Source of the DNA: CAZUHK01 sp964620345
GTDB taxonomy: Bacteria > Planctomycetota > Phycisphaerae > Phycisphaerales > Zrk34
DNA length: 34,240 nucleotides
Assembly: GCA_964620345.1 (NCBI GenBank)
Contig: CAZUHK010000010.1
Location: 1-34,240 of the forward strand
Reading direction: 5' to 3'
Part shown: in pieces, positions 7,712 through 15,909 of the stretch
How positions within the stretch are numbered: the stretch's first letter is position 1
How the letters are laid out: the number at the start of each line of letters is the position of its first letter
The notes under the pieces: generated by a model
Seen by the model: the letters and a program-made list of their open reading frames with translations, nothing else
What the model was told of the DNA's origin: nothing
The model's database searches: none
Made by a program: the position numbers and the translations under genes

Positions 7712-7764
7712 AGACCGACGTTTGAGAATGATTAATTGTGGATTGCGAAGGTGTGTGGAATGGC

Positions 7765-7941
7765 TCAGTCGGGCGCACGGGCGGGATCGGGGCGGCTGGA
7801 CCGCGGCGGGGCCTTGGCGCCGCAGCCCGCGGTGCCGCAGCCGCAGCCCGAGGCACCGCGACGGGCCTTGCGCCAGGCCCGATAGCCCAGGTAGGCCAGG
7901 GCCCCGGCGACCGCGCCGATCACGAACAGCCACTGGTCCAT
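7765..7941 (-). CDS. FeoB-associated Cys-rich membrane protein
   Basis: 58-residue protein with an N-terminal membrane segment (MDQWLFVIGAVAGALAYLGY), a basic stretch (RAWRKARRG) and a cysteine cluster GCGCGTAGCG. This is the layout of the small FeoB-associated Cys-rich proteins (FeoB_associated/FeoC-like position) found at the end of feo operons. Its ATG overlaps the feoB stop by one base (TGATG at 7943-7939), so translation is probably coupled. Role in iron uptake is not known; the Cys cluster could bind iron or an Fe-S cluster. The C-terminus is Pro/Arg-rich and unlike other members. Confidence 0.8.
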   Translation of the reverse strand: MDQWLFVIGAVAGALAYLGYRAWRKARRGASGCGCGTAGCGAKAPPRSSRPDPARAPD

Positions 7942-10175
7942 CACGCCACCGCCCCGGCGATCGCATGACCGGCCTGGTAGGTGATCACCGCCCCGACCCA
8001 GGCGATCGCGGTCATCCAGATGAACGCGGCCACGGCCCACGTCCAGCCGATCTCCCGGCCCATCACCGCCACCGTCGCCCCGCATTGCAGGCACAGGGCG
8101 AAGAACACCATCACCGCCAGGGCCACGGGGATGGTGAACACCGGCCGGCCGTCCGGCCAGGTCGAGGCCTGCATGTTGCTGATCAGGCCGGGGTCTTCTT
8201 CGTCGACGTCGCCGCCGAGGTTGTAGAGGATGCCCAGCGTCGCGATGATCACCTCGCGAGCGGGGAACGAGCCGACCACGCCGACCGTGATCTTCCAGTC
8301 GAACCCCGCGGGCGCGAAGATCGGCTGAATCGCCTTGCCCATGCGGCCCAAGGCGCTCTGCTCGAGGTACGCGCCCGAGAGCTTGTGCTCGAGTTCGGCG
8401 GCGTATTCTTCCTGCTCGACGATCATCAGCTGAGCTCGCGCGGCATCAACACCGGCGACCTGTGCGACTTGGGTGGTGTACGCCGCGGTCACTTCCCGCT
8501 CGACCGACTCGGGCCGGGGGAAGTAGCTCAGGGCCCAGATGACGACGCTCATGGCGAAGATGACGGTGCCGGCGGTGGTGAGGAAGTCTTTGCCCTTGAG
8601 CCACATCCGCCAGGCGACATCGCGAACCTGGGGCACGCGGTAGCTGGGCATTTCCATGACGAACGGCGTGCGCTTGACGCGGAAGATCATGCGGTTGAGC
8701 AGCCAGGCGATGGGCATGGCCACCGCCAGGCCCAGCACGTGCATGCCGAACAGCAGCGTCGCGGCGATGGTGGCGCCGTAGGTCGGCTCGATGAATGCGC
8801 CGATCAGCAGTACGTACACCGGCAGGCGGGCCGAGCAGCTCATCAGCGGCGCGATCAGTACGGTGGTGGTGCGGGCGCGGGGGTTGTCGATCGTCCGCGC
8901 GCCCATGATCGCCGGCACGGCGCAGGCGTAGCTCGACAGCAGCGGGACGAAGCTCTTGCCATTCAGCCCGCACCAGGCGAACAGCTTGTCCATCAGGTAC
9001 GCCGCCCGGGCCATGTAGCCGGTGTCTTCCAGCAACGCGATGAAGAAGAAGAGGATCAGAATCTGCGGCAGGAAGATGACCACGCTGCCCACGCCGGCGA
9101 TCATGCCATCGACGATCAGTGATTGGAGCATCGGCCGGGCTTCGATAAAGCCCACGGCGCTGACCCATTCGCCCAGCGCGCCGAAGGTCGTTTCGATGCC
9201 GTCCATCATCGGCGCCGCGCCGGTGTAGATCGACCAGAACACGCCGAACATCAGCCCCGTAAAGACGACCAGCCCCCACAGCCGGTGCGTGAGGATCGAA
9301 TCGATCGACTCGGTGCCGGTGGCCTTGCGCACGGCCGGGCGGGTGACTACGCCTTCGGTGAGCTGCGCCAGGCGGGCGTAGCGGACGATGGCTTCGACAG
9401 CGTAGGGGGCGTGGCCGCCGTCGCGGACGATGCGGCGGGCATGATCGATATAGCTCGCCGCGTCCTTGGCCGACCAGCCCACGCGGTCGGCCACCGCCGA
9501 GTCGTGGTCGAAAAGCATGCGCTGTAGCTCGGCACGGGTGATGCCCTCGACGTCGGCCGGCAGTTGGGCGTGGAGATATTCCTCGGCCCGGGTCACCGCC
9601 TCGGGCCAGTCGGGCGTGGTCAGGCAGGCGCCGTGTTCGAGGGCCTGGTCGATCGCGTGGCGCAGTTCATCGTTGCCCTGCCCGCGCGAGGCGACGGTCG
9701 CGACGACCGGCACGCCCAGCCGCTCGCTGAGCAGCTTGGTGTCGATGGCGATGCCGCGCTCGCGCGCCGCGTCGATCATGTTCAGCGCGATGACGATCGG
9801 CACGCCGGTGTCCGCCACCTGGCTGGCGAGGAACAGGTGGCGGATGAGGTTGGTCGCATCGACGACGCAGACGACCGCGTCGGGCCGCTGCACGCCGGCG
9901 TGGCCGGTGAGCACGTCGACAACGATGCGTTCATCGGCGCTGGCCGCGGCCAACGAATAGGTGCCCGGCAGATCGAGCAAGCTGATGCTGCGCGAGCCCA
10001 GCATCATCCGGCCGACCTTCTTCTCCACCGTGACGCCGGGGTAGTTGCCGGTGCGTTGTCGCGTGCCGGTGAGGCGATTGAACAGCGTGGTCTTGCCGGA
10101 GTTGGGGTTGCCCACGAGGGCGACTTGCAACGAGCGGGCGGCGGCGATGGGAGCGGAGCCGGCAAGCGTGGTCAT
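7941..10175 (-). CDS. feoB: Ferrous iron transporter FeoB
   Basis: 744-residue inner membrane Fe(II) transporter with an N-terminal GTPase. G1 GNPNSGKTT (residues 22-30), G2 Thr in NYPGVTVE, G3 DLPGTYSL, G4 NMID; a helical guanine-dissociation-inhibitor-like region follows. The membrane part has the two Gate (nucleoside-recognition) segments: GVGSVVIFLPQILILFFF with YMARAAYLMD, and FPAREVIIATLG. Length is typical (700-800). ATG 10175 is preferred over GTG 10181 because AAGG then stands at a usual distance. It lies 51 bases after feoA and overlaps the Cys-rich partner gene downstream. Confidence 0.97.
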   Translation of the reverse strand: MTTLAGSAPIAAARSLQVALVGNPNSGKTTLFNRLTGTRQRTGNYPGVTVEKKVGRMMLGSRSISLLDLPGTYSLAAASADERIVVDVLTGHAGVQRPDAVVCVVDATNLIRHLFLASQVADTGVPIVIALNMIDAARERGIAIDTKLLSERLGVPVVATVASRGQGNDELRHAIDQALEHGACLTTPDWPEAVTRAEEYLHAQLPADVEGITRAELQRMLFDHDSAVADRVGWSAKDAASYIDHARRIVRDGGHAPYAVEAIVRYARLAQLTEGVVTRPAVRKATGTESIDSILTHRLWGLVVFTGLMFGVFWSIYTGAAPMMDGIETTFGALGEWVSAVGFIEARPMLQSLIVDGMIAGVGSVVIFLPQILILFFFIALLEDTGYMARAAYLMDKLFAWCGLNGKSFVPLLSSYACAVPAIMGARTIDNPRARTTTVLIAPLMSCSARLPVYVLLIGAFIEPTYGATIAATLLFGMHVLGLAVAMPIAWLLNRMIFRVKRTPFVMEMPSYRVPQVRDVAWRMWLKGKDFLTTAGTVIFAMSVVIWALSYFPRPESVEREVTAAYTTQVAQVAGVDAARAQLMIVEQEEYAAELEHKLSGAYLEQSALGRMGKAIQPIFAPAGFDWKITVGVVGSFPAREVIIATLGILYNLGGDVDEEDPGLISNMQASTWPDGRPVFTIPVALAVMVFFALCLQCGATVAVMGREIGWTWAVAAFIWMTAIAWVGAVITYQAGHAIAGAVA

Positions 10176-10226
10176 CGGCACGGGCCTTGGGTTGGGCGTT
10201 GGCAGCGTTCGGTGACGTTGTGCGGG

Positions 10227-10454
10227 TCAGGCGGTCTCGATGGTGAGCGAAGCGGCCTCTTCACGCCGCAAGCTCATGCGACAGTCGTTGAGTTCGACCA
10301 TCATCGGGTCGCCCAGCGGCGCCACGCCGATCACCCGCACCTGCGCGCCGGGCAGCACGCCCAAGGCCCGCAACCGCCCGGCGACGGGGCTGTCCCCGAC
10401 GATATCCACGATGCGAGCCGACTGCTTGGGCCGAAGCTGGCTGAGCGTGAACAT
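10227..10454 (-). CDS. feoA: FeoA, cytosolic partner of FeoB
   Basis: 75-residue SH3-like beta-barrel protein required for FeoB-driven Fe(II) uptake. Recognisable by LSQLRPKQSARIVDI, RLRALGVLPGAQVRVIGVAPLGDPMMVEL and the terminal block RMSLRREEAASLTI, which matches the family pattern (LRxxEAxxIxV). ATG 10454 has GGAGG five bases upstream. First gene of the feoA-feoB-Cys-rich operon; promoter at 10521-10549. Confidence 0.95.
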   Translation of the reverse strand: MFTLSQLRPKQSARIVDIVGDSPVAGRLRALGVLPGAQVRVIGVAPLGDPMMVELNDCRMSLRREEAASLTIETA

Positions 10455-10520
10455 ACGGGCCTCCAAGAAAACGAGTGGTGCGGACGCCGATTGAAACTGA
10501 CTCGCAACGACAACGCTGGC

Positions 10521-10549
10521 AATATAGTCCCTCGCCGCGTGCCGGTCAA
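10521..10549 (-). promoter_or_regulatory. Promoter of the feo operon
   Basis: Minus strand: TTGACC (10549-10544), spacer of exactly 17, TATATT (10526-10521); each box matches consensus at five of six positions. Expected start near 10514 gives a ~60-nt leader to feoA. No clear 19-bp Fur palindrome is visible over it, so the iron regulator is not identified. Confidence 0.65.
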
Positions 10550-10625
10550 TACCAGACAAGTTGCATTGGATATCCAGCATCGCTCGTGGGCGGGCAGGAA
10601 TTGTCTACCCCCGCGTGTGAACATG

Positions 10626-10634
10626 TGCTACCAT
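10626..10634 (+). promoter_or_regulatory. Possible extended -10 element before the PEP-CTERM gene
   Basis: TGCTACCAT (TG, one base, then TACCAT) lies 46 bases before ATG 10680. No well-placed -35. Weak on its own; listed because the feo promoter diverges from the same 225-base gap. Confidence 0.28.
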
Positions 10635-10679
10635 TCTGCTGTCGGGCTTGCGAACAACACCCAAGTGGAGAGAGACACC

Positions 10680-11813
10680 ATGTTTAATCGTATCATCGGG
10701 CTGCGGTCTGTCATCGCCGTGAGCGTCTTGTCAGCAGGGCTGATCGTTGGTGCGTCGCCCGTCGGGGCCGCGTTCACCAGCATCGCCGACACGACCGACG
10801 GCTTCACGGCGTTCAGTTCGAGCACGCCGTGGATCAACAACCTTGGCACCGTCGCGTTCGGCGCGATCCCCAACGGGACCAACTTCCAGGGCGTGTACAC
10901 CGGCGACGGCGGACCGATCGCGGCGGTCGCGCAGGGCGGTATCTTCTTCAGCGTGGGCAACCCGTCGATCAACGATGCGGGCGTGGTCGCGTTCAGTGGG
11001 TTCGTCAGCACCGGCGGCTCGAGCGTGATGACCAACACCTCTTCACCGGCGACCACCATCGCCGATTCGCTCGGCGCGTTTGCCGGCTTCGGCAAGGTAT
11101 CGATCGGCAGCAGCGGATTGGTCGGCTTCCTTGCCACACTCGACGGCGGCGCGGGCAGCGGCTTCTTTGCCGATACCGATGGCACGACCGTCCTCGTCCA
11201 GACCGACGCGACGTTCCAAAGCGTCATCCCCGGCTATGGCTTGAGCGACGCCGACGCAGGCAGCTTCTATGCGGCCCACACCGACGGCACCACCAAGGGC
11301 ATCTACATCGGTGATGGCACGACCGTCCAAACCGTGACGGACAACACCGGCCCGACGTTCGTGAATTTTCCCAATCGATCGCCGATGATCAGCAGCGACG
11401 GCACGGTCGCGTTCCTGGGCTTCCTGACCGGTGGCGGGCAGGCGGTCGCCACCGGCAACGCCGGCGGCTTCGCGATCTTTGCCGACACCAGCGGTGCCTT
11501 CGACGGCTTTGCCAGTGCCGCGACCAACGCCTCGGGCTCGGTCGTCTTCCAGGCCACGCTCGACGCCGGCGGTGGTGGCATCTATCACGGCCCGACGCCC
11601 GCGGACAAAATCATCGGCATCGGCGACCCGCTGTTCGGCTCGACTGTCACCAACCTCGTATTCGATCATGCCCTGAACAATCAGAATCAGATCGCCTTCT
11701 GGTACGAGCTGGCCAGTGGCGTGCAGGGCATTGCGGTCACGGAAGTACCCGAGCCGACGACCTTGGCACTGCTTGGCGTGTTCGCGACGGTTTGGGTCGG
11801 CCGACGGCGTTGA
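10680..11813 (+). CDS. Secreted PEP-CTERM protein with NxxGxxAF repeats
   Basis: 377 residues. Signal peptide: basic MFNRIIGLR, hydrophobic SVIAVSVLSAGLIVGA, likely cleavage after ASPVGA. The C-terminus VPEPTTLALLGVFA...RRR is a PEP-CTERM sorting signal (Pro-Glu-Pro, hydrophobic helix, Arg cluster) processed by an exosortase. Between them the protein is Gly/Ser/Thr-rich and shows about six copies of an NxxGxxAF-type repeat: NNLGTVAF, NDAGVVAF, GSSGLVGF, SSDGTVAF, NASGSVVF, NNQNQIAF, spaced 45-60 residues and fitting a beta-propeller-like surface protein. GGAGAG precedes the ATG. Function is unknown; such proteins are thought to reach the outer surface or extracellular matrix. Confidence 0.87.
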   Translation: MFNRIIGLRSVIAVSVLSAGLIVGASPVGAAFTSIADTTDGFTAFSSSTPWINNLGTVAFGAIPNGTNFQGVYTGDGGPIAAVAQGGIFFSVGNPSINDAGVVAFSGFVSTGGSSVMTNTSSPATTIADSLGAFAGFGKVSIGSSGLVGFLATLDGGAGSGFFADTDGTTVLVQTDATFQSVIPGYGLSDADAGSFYAAHTDGTTKGIYIGDGTTVQTVTDNTGPTFVNFPNRSPMISSDGTVAFLGFLTGGGQAVATGNAGGFAIFADTSGAFDGFASAATNASGSVVFQATLDAGGGGIYHGPTPADKIIGIGDPLFGSTVTNLVFDHALNNQNQIAFWYELASGVQGIAVTEVPEPTTLALLGVFATVWVGRRR

Positions 11814-11821
11814 ACAGCGGG

Positions 11822-11850
11822 TTGGACCGGCGCGAGCCGCTCTCTATAAT
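11822..11850 (+). promoter_or_regulatory. Promoter of nuoB
   Basis: TTGGAC (11822-11827), 17-base spacer, perfect TATAAT (11845-11850). Start expected near 11857, 30 bases before the nuoB ATG. It begins nine bases after the stop of the PEP-CTERM gene, so nuoB is transcribed separately. Confidence 0.62.
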
Positions 11851-11886
11851 CCATCGCTTGGCCTGAACGAAAGGAACCGCGTCGCG

Positions 11887-12450
11887 ATGGGCATTGAAAT
11901 CGCCGCTGACAATTATGTGACCACGCAACTGCGCAAGGTCGTCAACTGGGCCCGGCGTTCGAGCGTCTGGCCCATGCCGTTCGCCACCGCGTGCTGCGGG
12001 ATCGAGCTGATGGCCACCGCGTCCAGCCGGTACGATCTGGCCCGCTTCGGTGCCGAGGTGATGCGCTTCAGCCCGCGGCAGTCGGACCTGCTGATCGTCG
12101 CCGGGCGGGTGAGCATCAAGATGATGCCGGTGCTCCAACGCATCTATCAGCAGATGACCGAGCCCAAGTGGGTGGTTTCGATGGGCGCGTGCGCGTCGAC
12201 CGGCGGGGTGTTCGACACCTATGCCGTGGTCCAGGGCGTCGATCAATTCCTGCCGGTGGATGTCTATGTGCCCGGCTGCCCGCCGCGGCCCGAGACGCTC
12301 ATGGAAGGGATCATGACCATCCAGAAGATCATCGACGCCGATGGCATGCCCCCGACGGACGGCGGCCAGCGTGCGCCGCTGAACATCGCCCTGCAGCCCA
12401 GCCACGAAGTCCGCCCCCAGCCGGTGCCGCTGAATATCAGCGTGAACTGA
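11887..12450 (+). CDS. nuoB: NADH-quinone oxidoreductase subunit B
   Basis: 187-residue subunit of respiratory complex I that holds Fe-S cluster N2, the last electron carrier before quinone. Cluster ligands are visible: the Cys pair in ATACCGIELMA, Cys in SMGACASTGG, and Cys in VPGCPPRPE; the surrounding RYDLARFGAEVMRFSPRQSD is strongly family-like. The C-terminal tail after KIIDADG is Pro/Gln-rich and not conserved. AAGGA lies somewhat far (11 nt) from the ATG. nuoB normally sits between nuoA and nuoC; here neither neighbour is a nuo gene. It may be a stand-alone copy or the genome may have a scattered complex I. Confidence 0.93.
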   Translation: MGIEIAADNYVTTQLRKVVNWARRSSVWPMPFATACCGIELMATASSRYDLARFGAEVMRFSPRQSDLLIVAGRVSIKMMPVLQRIYQQMTEPKWVVSMGACASTGGVFDTYAVVQGVDQFLPVDVYVPGCPPRPETLMEGIMTIQKIIDADGMPPTDGGQRAPLNIALQPSHEVRPQPVPLNISVN

Positions 12451-12516
12451 GCGATCCCGGTTGGATCGATCACCCACGCGGGACATTTCTGATCGGCATG
12501 AGTGCATCCGAGAGAT

Positions 12517-15500
12517 TCACTGGTCGAGGATCAACTGCAAGTCGTGCGTGCCGGCGGGGAGAGTGAGCGTGGCTTGGCCGGGCTCGATCAACTCGACCTT
12601 GACGTCTTCGCCGTTGAGCCGAACCCCGGCGAGGTCCGGGTGCATCAGCGTCAGCTTTGCCGCCGCGGCGCTGGCAATCCGCCCACCCAGCCCCCGCATG
12701 AACAGGGTGACGGGTCGATCGCTGCGGAACCCCGAGCCGTCGGCCTCGAAGTGTCGACCGTGGCGGACGAACCAGAACACGGTTTGATCGGCGTGGGCGC
12801 GTCGCAGCACCGCCTTGGCCCGCAGTCGCATCCGGTCAATCACGACCTGCCGATCGGGGTCGGCTGCGCCGGCGGTGTCGATCAAGCCCTTGGGCAGGTC
12901 CAGGCGAATGCCGTCAAATCCCGGTGTCTTGAGCCGGGCGAGCCGCACCGGCCGCTCGCGGCGCTCGGTCTGCTGCCATGGGTAGAACACGGTCAGAATC
13001 CGTTGACCTCCCTGAGCGTCGGTCGGGTGAACGGTCGTGATTCGTGTGTGCCGACCCGACCTCGGGCTTCGCTCCAGCAGGCCCGAGGGCACGGTGTCAA
13101 CGGTCGCGTCGGCCGGCTTGGGGGCCTGAAAGATTCGCAGGTGAACCCCGGGTACCTGGGCGTGGTGGTCGATGGGGGCGGCGAAACCCTCTTCCAGCGG
13201 GTCGAGGCCCGGGGTGAGTCCGCTCTCGTTGGCCGGGTGCCAGAAACTATGCACTCGCTCGCCAGGGTCGGCGTCCACTTCGTCGATGGTCACGAAGTAG
13301 CCGCTCACGCCGTCCTGGCCGTGCACGAACAGGAGACTGCGGTCGAATGCATCGTCGCCCAGCGCCTGGCCGGAGTGGCCGCAGGCGTAAGCGAAGCCCT
13401 CGGCCAGCAGGCCCTCGGTGAGTCCGGCGCCGAACCGCCGCTTGTGGCGTCGGCCGTTGATGCTCAGGGTGTTGTTCATCGCGGCGGCCTGGGTGGAGTC
13501 TCCCAACCAGCCGCCGTTGACCAGCAGGCGGTTGCCGTAGCCGGCCAAGCTCAGCCCGTTGGTCTCCTCGTGAGCGTGCCAGCCGGGGCTGCCAACGATG
13601 TTGTACAGCATGGCCCCCAGACTCATCGGTGAGTCTTCGGGCTCACGCAGCACCGCCGCTCCGTCCATGAACAGTCGGCTGCCGGGCACCTTCGCCTCGG
13701 GCAGCGGGGATTGGGCCACGACATAGGCCAGCACGTGCCCCGGCGGATCCTTGCCCTCCAACAGCCAGGCGGCGTACGCAGCGGCTTGCTCGTCGAAGCG
13801 CCCCACCCGCCGCATCAGCGCCGAGTTGGGCGGACGCCAGTAGGGGGCCACGTCGCCGAACATGTAGTATTCCTTGGCCGGCGTCACGCTGTAGCCGAAG
13901 AGGAAGCGGTAGAACCGCTTGAGCCGAGGGTGATCGTAGTAGCGCTTGTCCACGCCGGTGAACTCCAGCACATCGGCGAACCCGGTCTTCTGCGGCCGAC
14001 CGTCCCCCGAGCCCAAGCGAGAGAACGCGTAGATGGGCGAAACGGTGCTCACCCCCTCGGGGGTCATCTGACGCAGATAGTGTTCATAGAACGGCTCGAC
14101 GTAATTCCGGCGGTAGGCGGGGGTCTGACCGACGCTTGGGTTCTTGAACAGCTCCCAAGTGCCGTGGGTGCCCAGCCGAGCTGCCAGCCACGCCCCGCGC
14201 GGTGAAATCTTGCCGATCTGCTGCTCGATCAGGGCCCCGGCCGACTCGATCTGCTTTGAGCTTAGATCATTGTAGACGATGTCCAACGCCACGATCGCCA
14301 CGAAGGCGGCGCCCATCGCGGGCACCGTGCCGTCCCACGTCATGGACGGATCGAAGGCAACGTCCTTCAGCCGCGTGATCCCTTCGTAGATCCGCTGGGC
14401 CAACCCCGGGCGTTGCTCGGGCTCGGCGGTGAGGTACTGCACCGTCAGCGCTCCCAGGTAGCGGTTCAGGGCGTACGCGGCATGGCGGCCGGGTGGTAGG
14501 GGCGCTTCGCCCAGCTTCTGAACCATCGCATCGGCGGCGGCTCGTATCGACTTCCACGGCTCACGCTCGGCCCGGGCCTTGAGCTGGGCAAACTGATCGG
14601 CGGTGCATAGCAGAAACGGGTGGCTCGGCAGAGGTGGGGTTTCACTCAGGAGTTGATCCTCCAGCATCAAGCGACCTCCGTCCCGGTCAACGGTTTCGTA
14701 CAAAGGCAGGTTGGCCACCGCGACCGGAACGTCCTCGCTCCGCCGCAGCTCCGCCTTGGTGAGGATTTTGCCCTCCCCGCTCCACAGCGTCACCGACTGG
14801 CCCGCCGCCTGGGGCTCGGCGTAGATCACCGCTCGGGCCGAGGGGCTCCAGATCGACTCCCACCGGGCGTAGGCCCGGTCCGGCGGCGAGGGCTGCTCGG
14901 CCAGACGGATCGTGTTCATCCGCTGGCTGTCCTGCGCTGCCCCCACGGCCGGGTACCACACCGCGTGATCGGTCTGGTCGTACCCGCTGCCCGGCTCGTC
15001 GTTGTCGTTGATGCTCAGTTGGAAGGCGGTCAGCGTGCCCCGCTCGGGGGCGACCCCCAAGTTTTTCCAGGGCAGTCGGACCTCCAACAGCGCCTTCTGC
15101 CCGTCCCGCACGCGGGCCGCCTCCACCTTCAGCTCGGCTCCCTTCCGCTTTGGTCGGTCGCGGAGGTTGACCCGCATTTCCGGCAGGTCGTCGCTCATCC
15201 CCGGGGCGATGACCACCTGGTAGCGCTGTTCGGAGCCGACCGACTCGGCCGCGTAGATCTCCACGCTGTCGTACCGCCATGTGTTCTTGGCCGACTCCAC
15301 CCAGCGGTCGTCTTCGAGGGTCAGCCGCACCAGCAGGCCGCGCTCGTCCCAGCCCAGCCGGATCGATTGGCCCGGGTGCGGTTCCAACTGACCGTGGCCG
15401 CGGCGGTGCCCCTCGACCCGCCGCAGCATCCGAATCTCAAAGCCCCGCTCGCCCCAGTCCGCGCCCCGGCCGTCGATGGCGATGCCTTCAACTCGGGGGA

Positions 15501-15603
15501 TGTCAAAGACGCGGCCGGACCCTGCCCCCGACCCGGCAGCGAACAGAGGCGGGCCCAGGACGCTGAGCAACAGTAAAACGGTCAGTGTCGAGCGGCACAG
15601 CAT
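12517..15603 (-). CDS. Large secreted CBM9 / heparinase II/III-like polysaccharide-degrading enzyme
   Basis: 1028 residues with a Sec signal peptide (MLCRSTLTVLLLLSVLGPPLFAAG). Residues ~35-235 look like a family 9 carbohydrate-binding (DOMON-like) module: AIDGRGADWGERGFEI, IRLGWDERGLLVRLTLED, SVEIYAA, ending AFQLSINDND. A helical toroid-like middle follows (HPFLLCTADQFAQLKARAE..., as in alginate-lyase/heparinase proteins), then a heparinase II/III-type beta-sandwich around HAHEETNGLSLAGYGNRLL. This arrangement suggests a lyase acting on uronate-containing polysaccharides, but substrate and catalytic residues are not assigned. GGAGAC precedes the ATG. It converges with nuoB (66 bases between stops) and is monocistronic; the leader contains a nested inverted repeat (15627-15676). 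Confidence 0.72.
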   Translation of the reverse strand: MLCRSTLTVLLLLSVLGPPLFAAGSGAGSGRVFDIPRVEGIAIDGRGADWGERGFEIRMLRRVEGHRRGHGQLEPHPGQSIRLGWDERGLLVRLTLEDDRWVESAKNTWRYDSVEIYAAESVGSEQRYQVVIAPGMSDDLPEMRVNLRDRPKRKGAELKVEAARVRDGQKALLEVRLPWKNLGVAPERGTLTAFQLSINDNDEPGSGYDQTDHAVWYPAVGAAQDSQRMNTIRLAEQPSPPDRAYARWESIWSPSARAVIYAEPQAAGQSVTLWSGEGKILTKAELRRSEDVPVAVANLPLYETVDRDGGRLMLEDQLLSETPPLPSHPFLLCTADQFAQLKARAEREPWKSIRAAADAMVQKLGEAPLPPGRHAAYALNRYLGALTVQYLTAEPEQRPGLAQRIYEGITRLKDVAFDPSMTWDGTVPAMGAAFVAIVALDIVYNDLSSKQIESAGALIEQQIGKISPRGAWLAARLGTHGTWELFKNPSVGQTPAYRRNYVEPFYEHYLRQMTPEGVSTVSPIYAFSRLGSGDGRPQKTGFADVLEFTGVDKRYYDHPRLKRFYRFLFGYSVTPAKEYYMFGDVAPYWRPPNSALMRRVGRFDEQAAAYAAWLLEGKDPPGHVLAYVVAQSPLPEAKVPGSRLFMDGAAVLREPEDSPMSLGAMLYNIVGSPGWHAHEETNGLSLAGYGNRLLVNGGWLGDSTQAAAMNNTLSINGRRHKRRFGAGLTEGLLAEGFAYACGHSGQALGDDAFDRSLLFVHGQDGVSGYFVTIDEVDADPGERVHSFWHPANESGLTPGLDPLEEGFAAPIDHHAQVPGVHLRIFQAPKPADATVDTVPSGLLERSPRSGRHTRITTVHPTDAQGGQRILTVFYPWQQTERRERPVRLARLKTPGFDGIRLDLPKGLIDTAGAADPDRQVVIDRMRLRAKAVLRRAHADQTVFWFVRHGRHFEADGSGFRSDRPVTLFMRGLGGRIASAAAAKLTLMHPDLAGVRLNGEDVKVELIEPGQATLTLPAGTHDLQLILDQ

Positions 15604-15626
15604 GCTGTCTCCAATGCAACGGCGAG

Positions 15627-15676
15627 CGACTGTCTTGGCCGGCCTGAAAAAAATGCACCGGCCTCAATGACAGTCG
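15627..15676. repeat. Nested inverted repeat in the leader of the lyase gene
   Basis: Outer arms CGACTGTC (15627-15634) and GACAGTCG (15669-15676) are perfectly complementary, and inside them GGCCGG (15637-15642) pairs with CCGGCC (15658-15663). The loop holds a run of seven A (seven T on the minus strand). As RNA this would be a stem ~25 nt before the lyase start codon. It could be an operator, an attenuator or a stability element. Confidence 0.42.
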
Positions 15677-15874
15677 GTACTGTAGTGGGTTCTCTGAATA
15701 ACCATCCGTTTGGCGGCCCGGTGGCCAACGGATGAAAGGTTACCACTTTCGGGCAGGCGGGCAAGCCCCTGGCTGGACACCGTTTTGCGTGTTGTTGTCC
15801 TGTCGGCTGCCGAAAAACCTCCCCTTGCGCACCTCGGCGCGCACCGATCGCGCTCAGGTGGCCGGTTCGAAGAG

Positions 15875-15906
15875 ACTGGGCCGAGCAACTGGGCCGAGCA
15901 ACTGGG
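15875..15906. repeat. Short tandem repeat, 13-bp unit
   Basis: ACTGGGCCGAGCA at 15875-15887 and 15888-15900, plus the first six bases of a third copy. Lies directly behind the permease stop codon. Confidence 0.7.
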
Positions 15907-15909
15907 GCA

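Larger units (their letters stand above)
15604..15909. other. Intergenic region between lyase and ABC permease genes
   Basis: 306 bases without a supportable gene; both flanking genes are on the minus strand. It holds the nested inverted repeat in the lyase leader and a short 13-bp tandem repeat next to the permease stop. No strong promoter was found. Confidence 0.6.

Noticed and set aside
7575..9122. 515-codon plus-strand frame opposite feoB
   Set aside because: Antisense shadow; feoB on the minus strand has all G motifs and Gate segments.
10455..10679. Fur or DtxR box in front of feoA
   Set aside because: No 19-bp palindrome close enough to the known consensus could be found over the feo promoter.
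15875..15906. CRISPR-like array
   Set aside because: Only two and a half copies of 13 bp without spacers: a simple tandem repeat. No CRISPR array was seen anywhere in the window.
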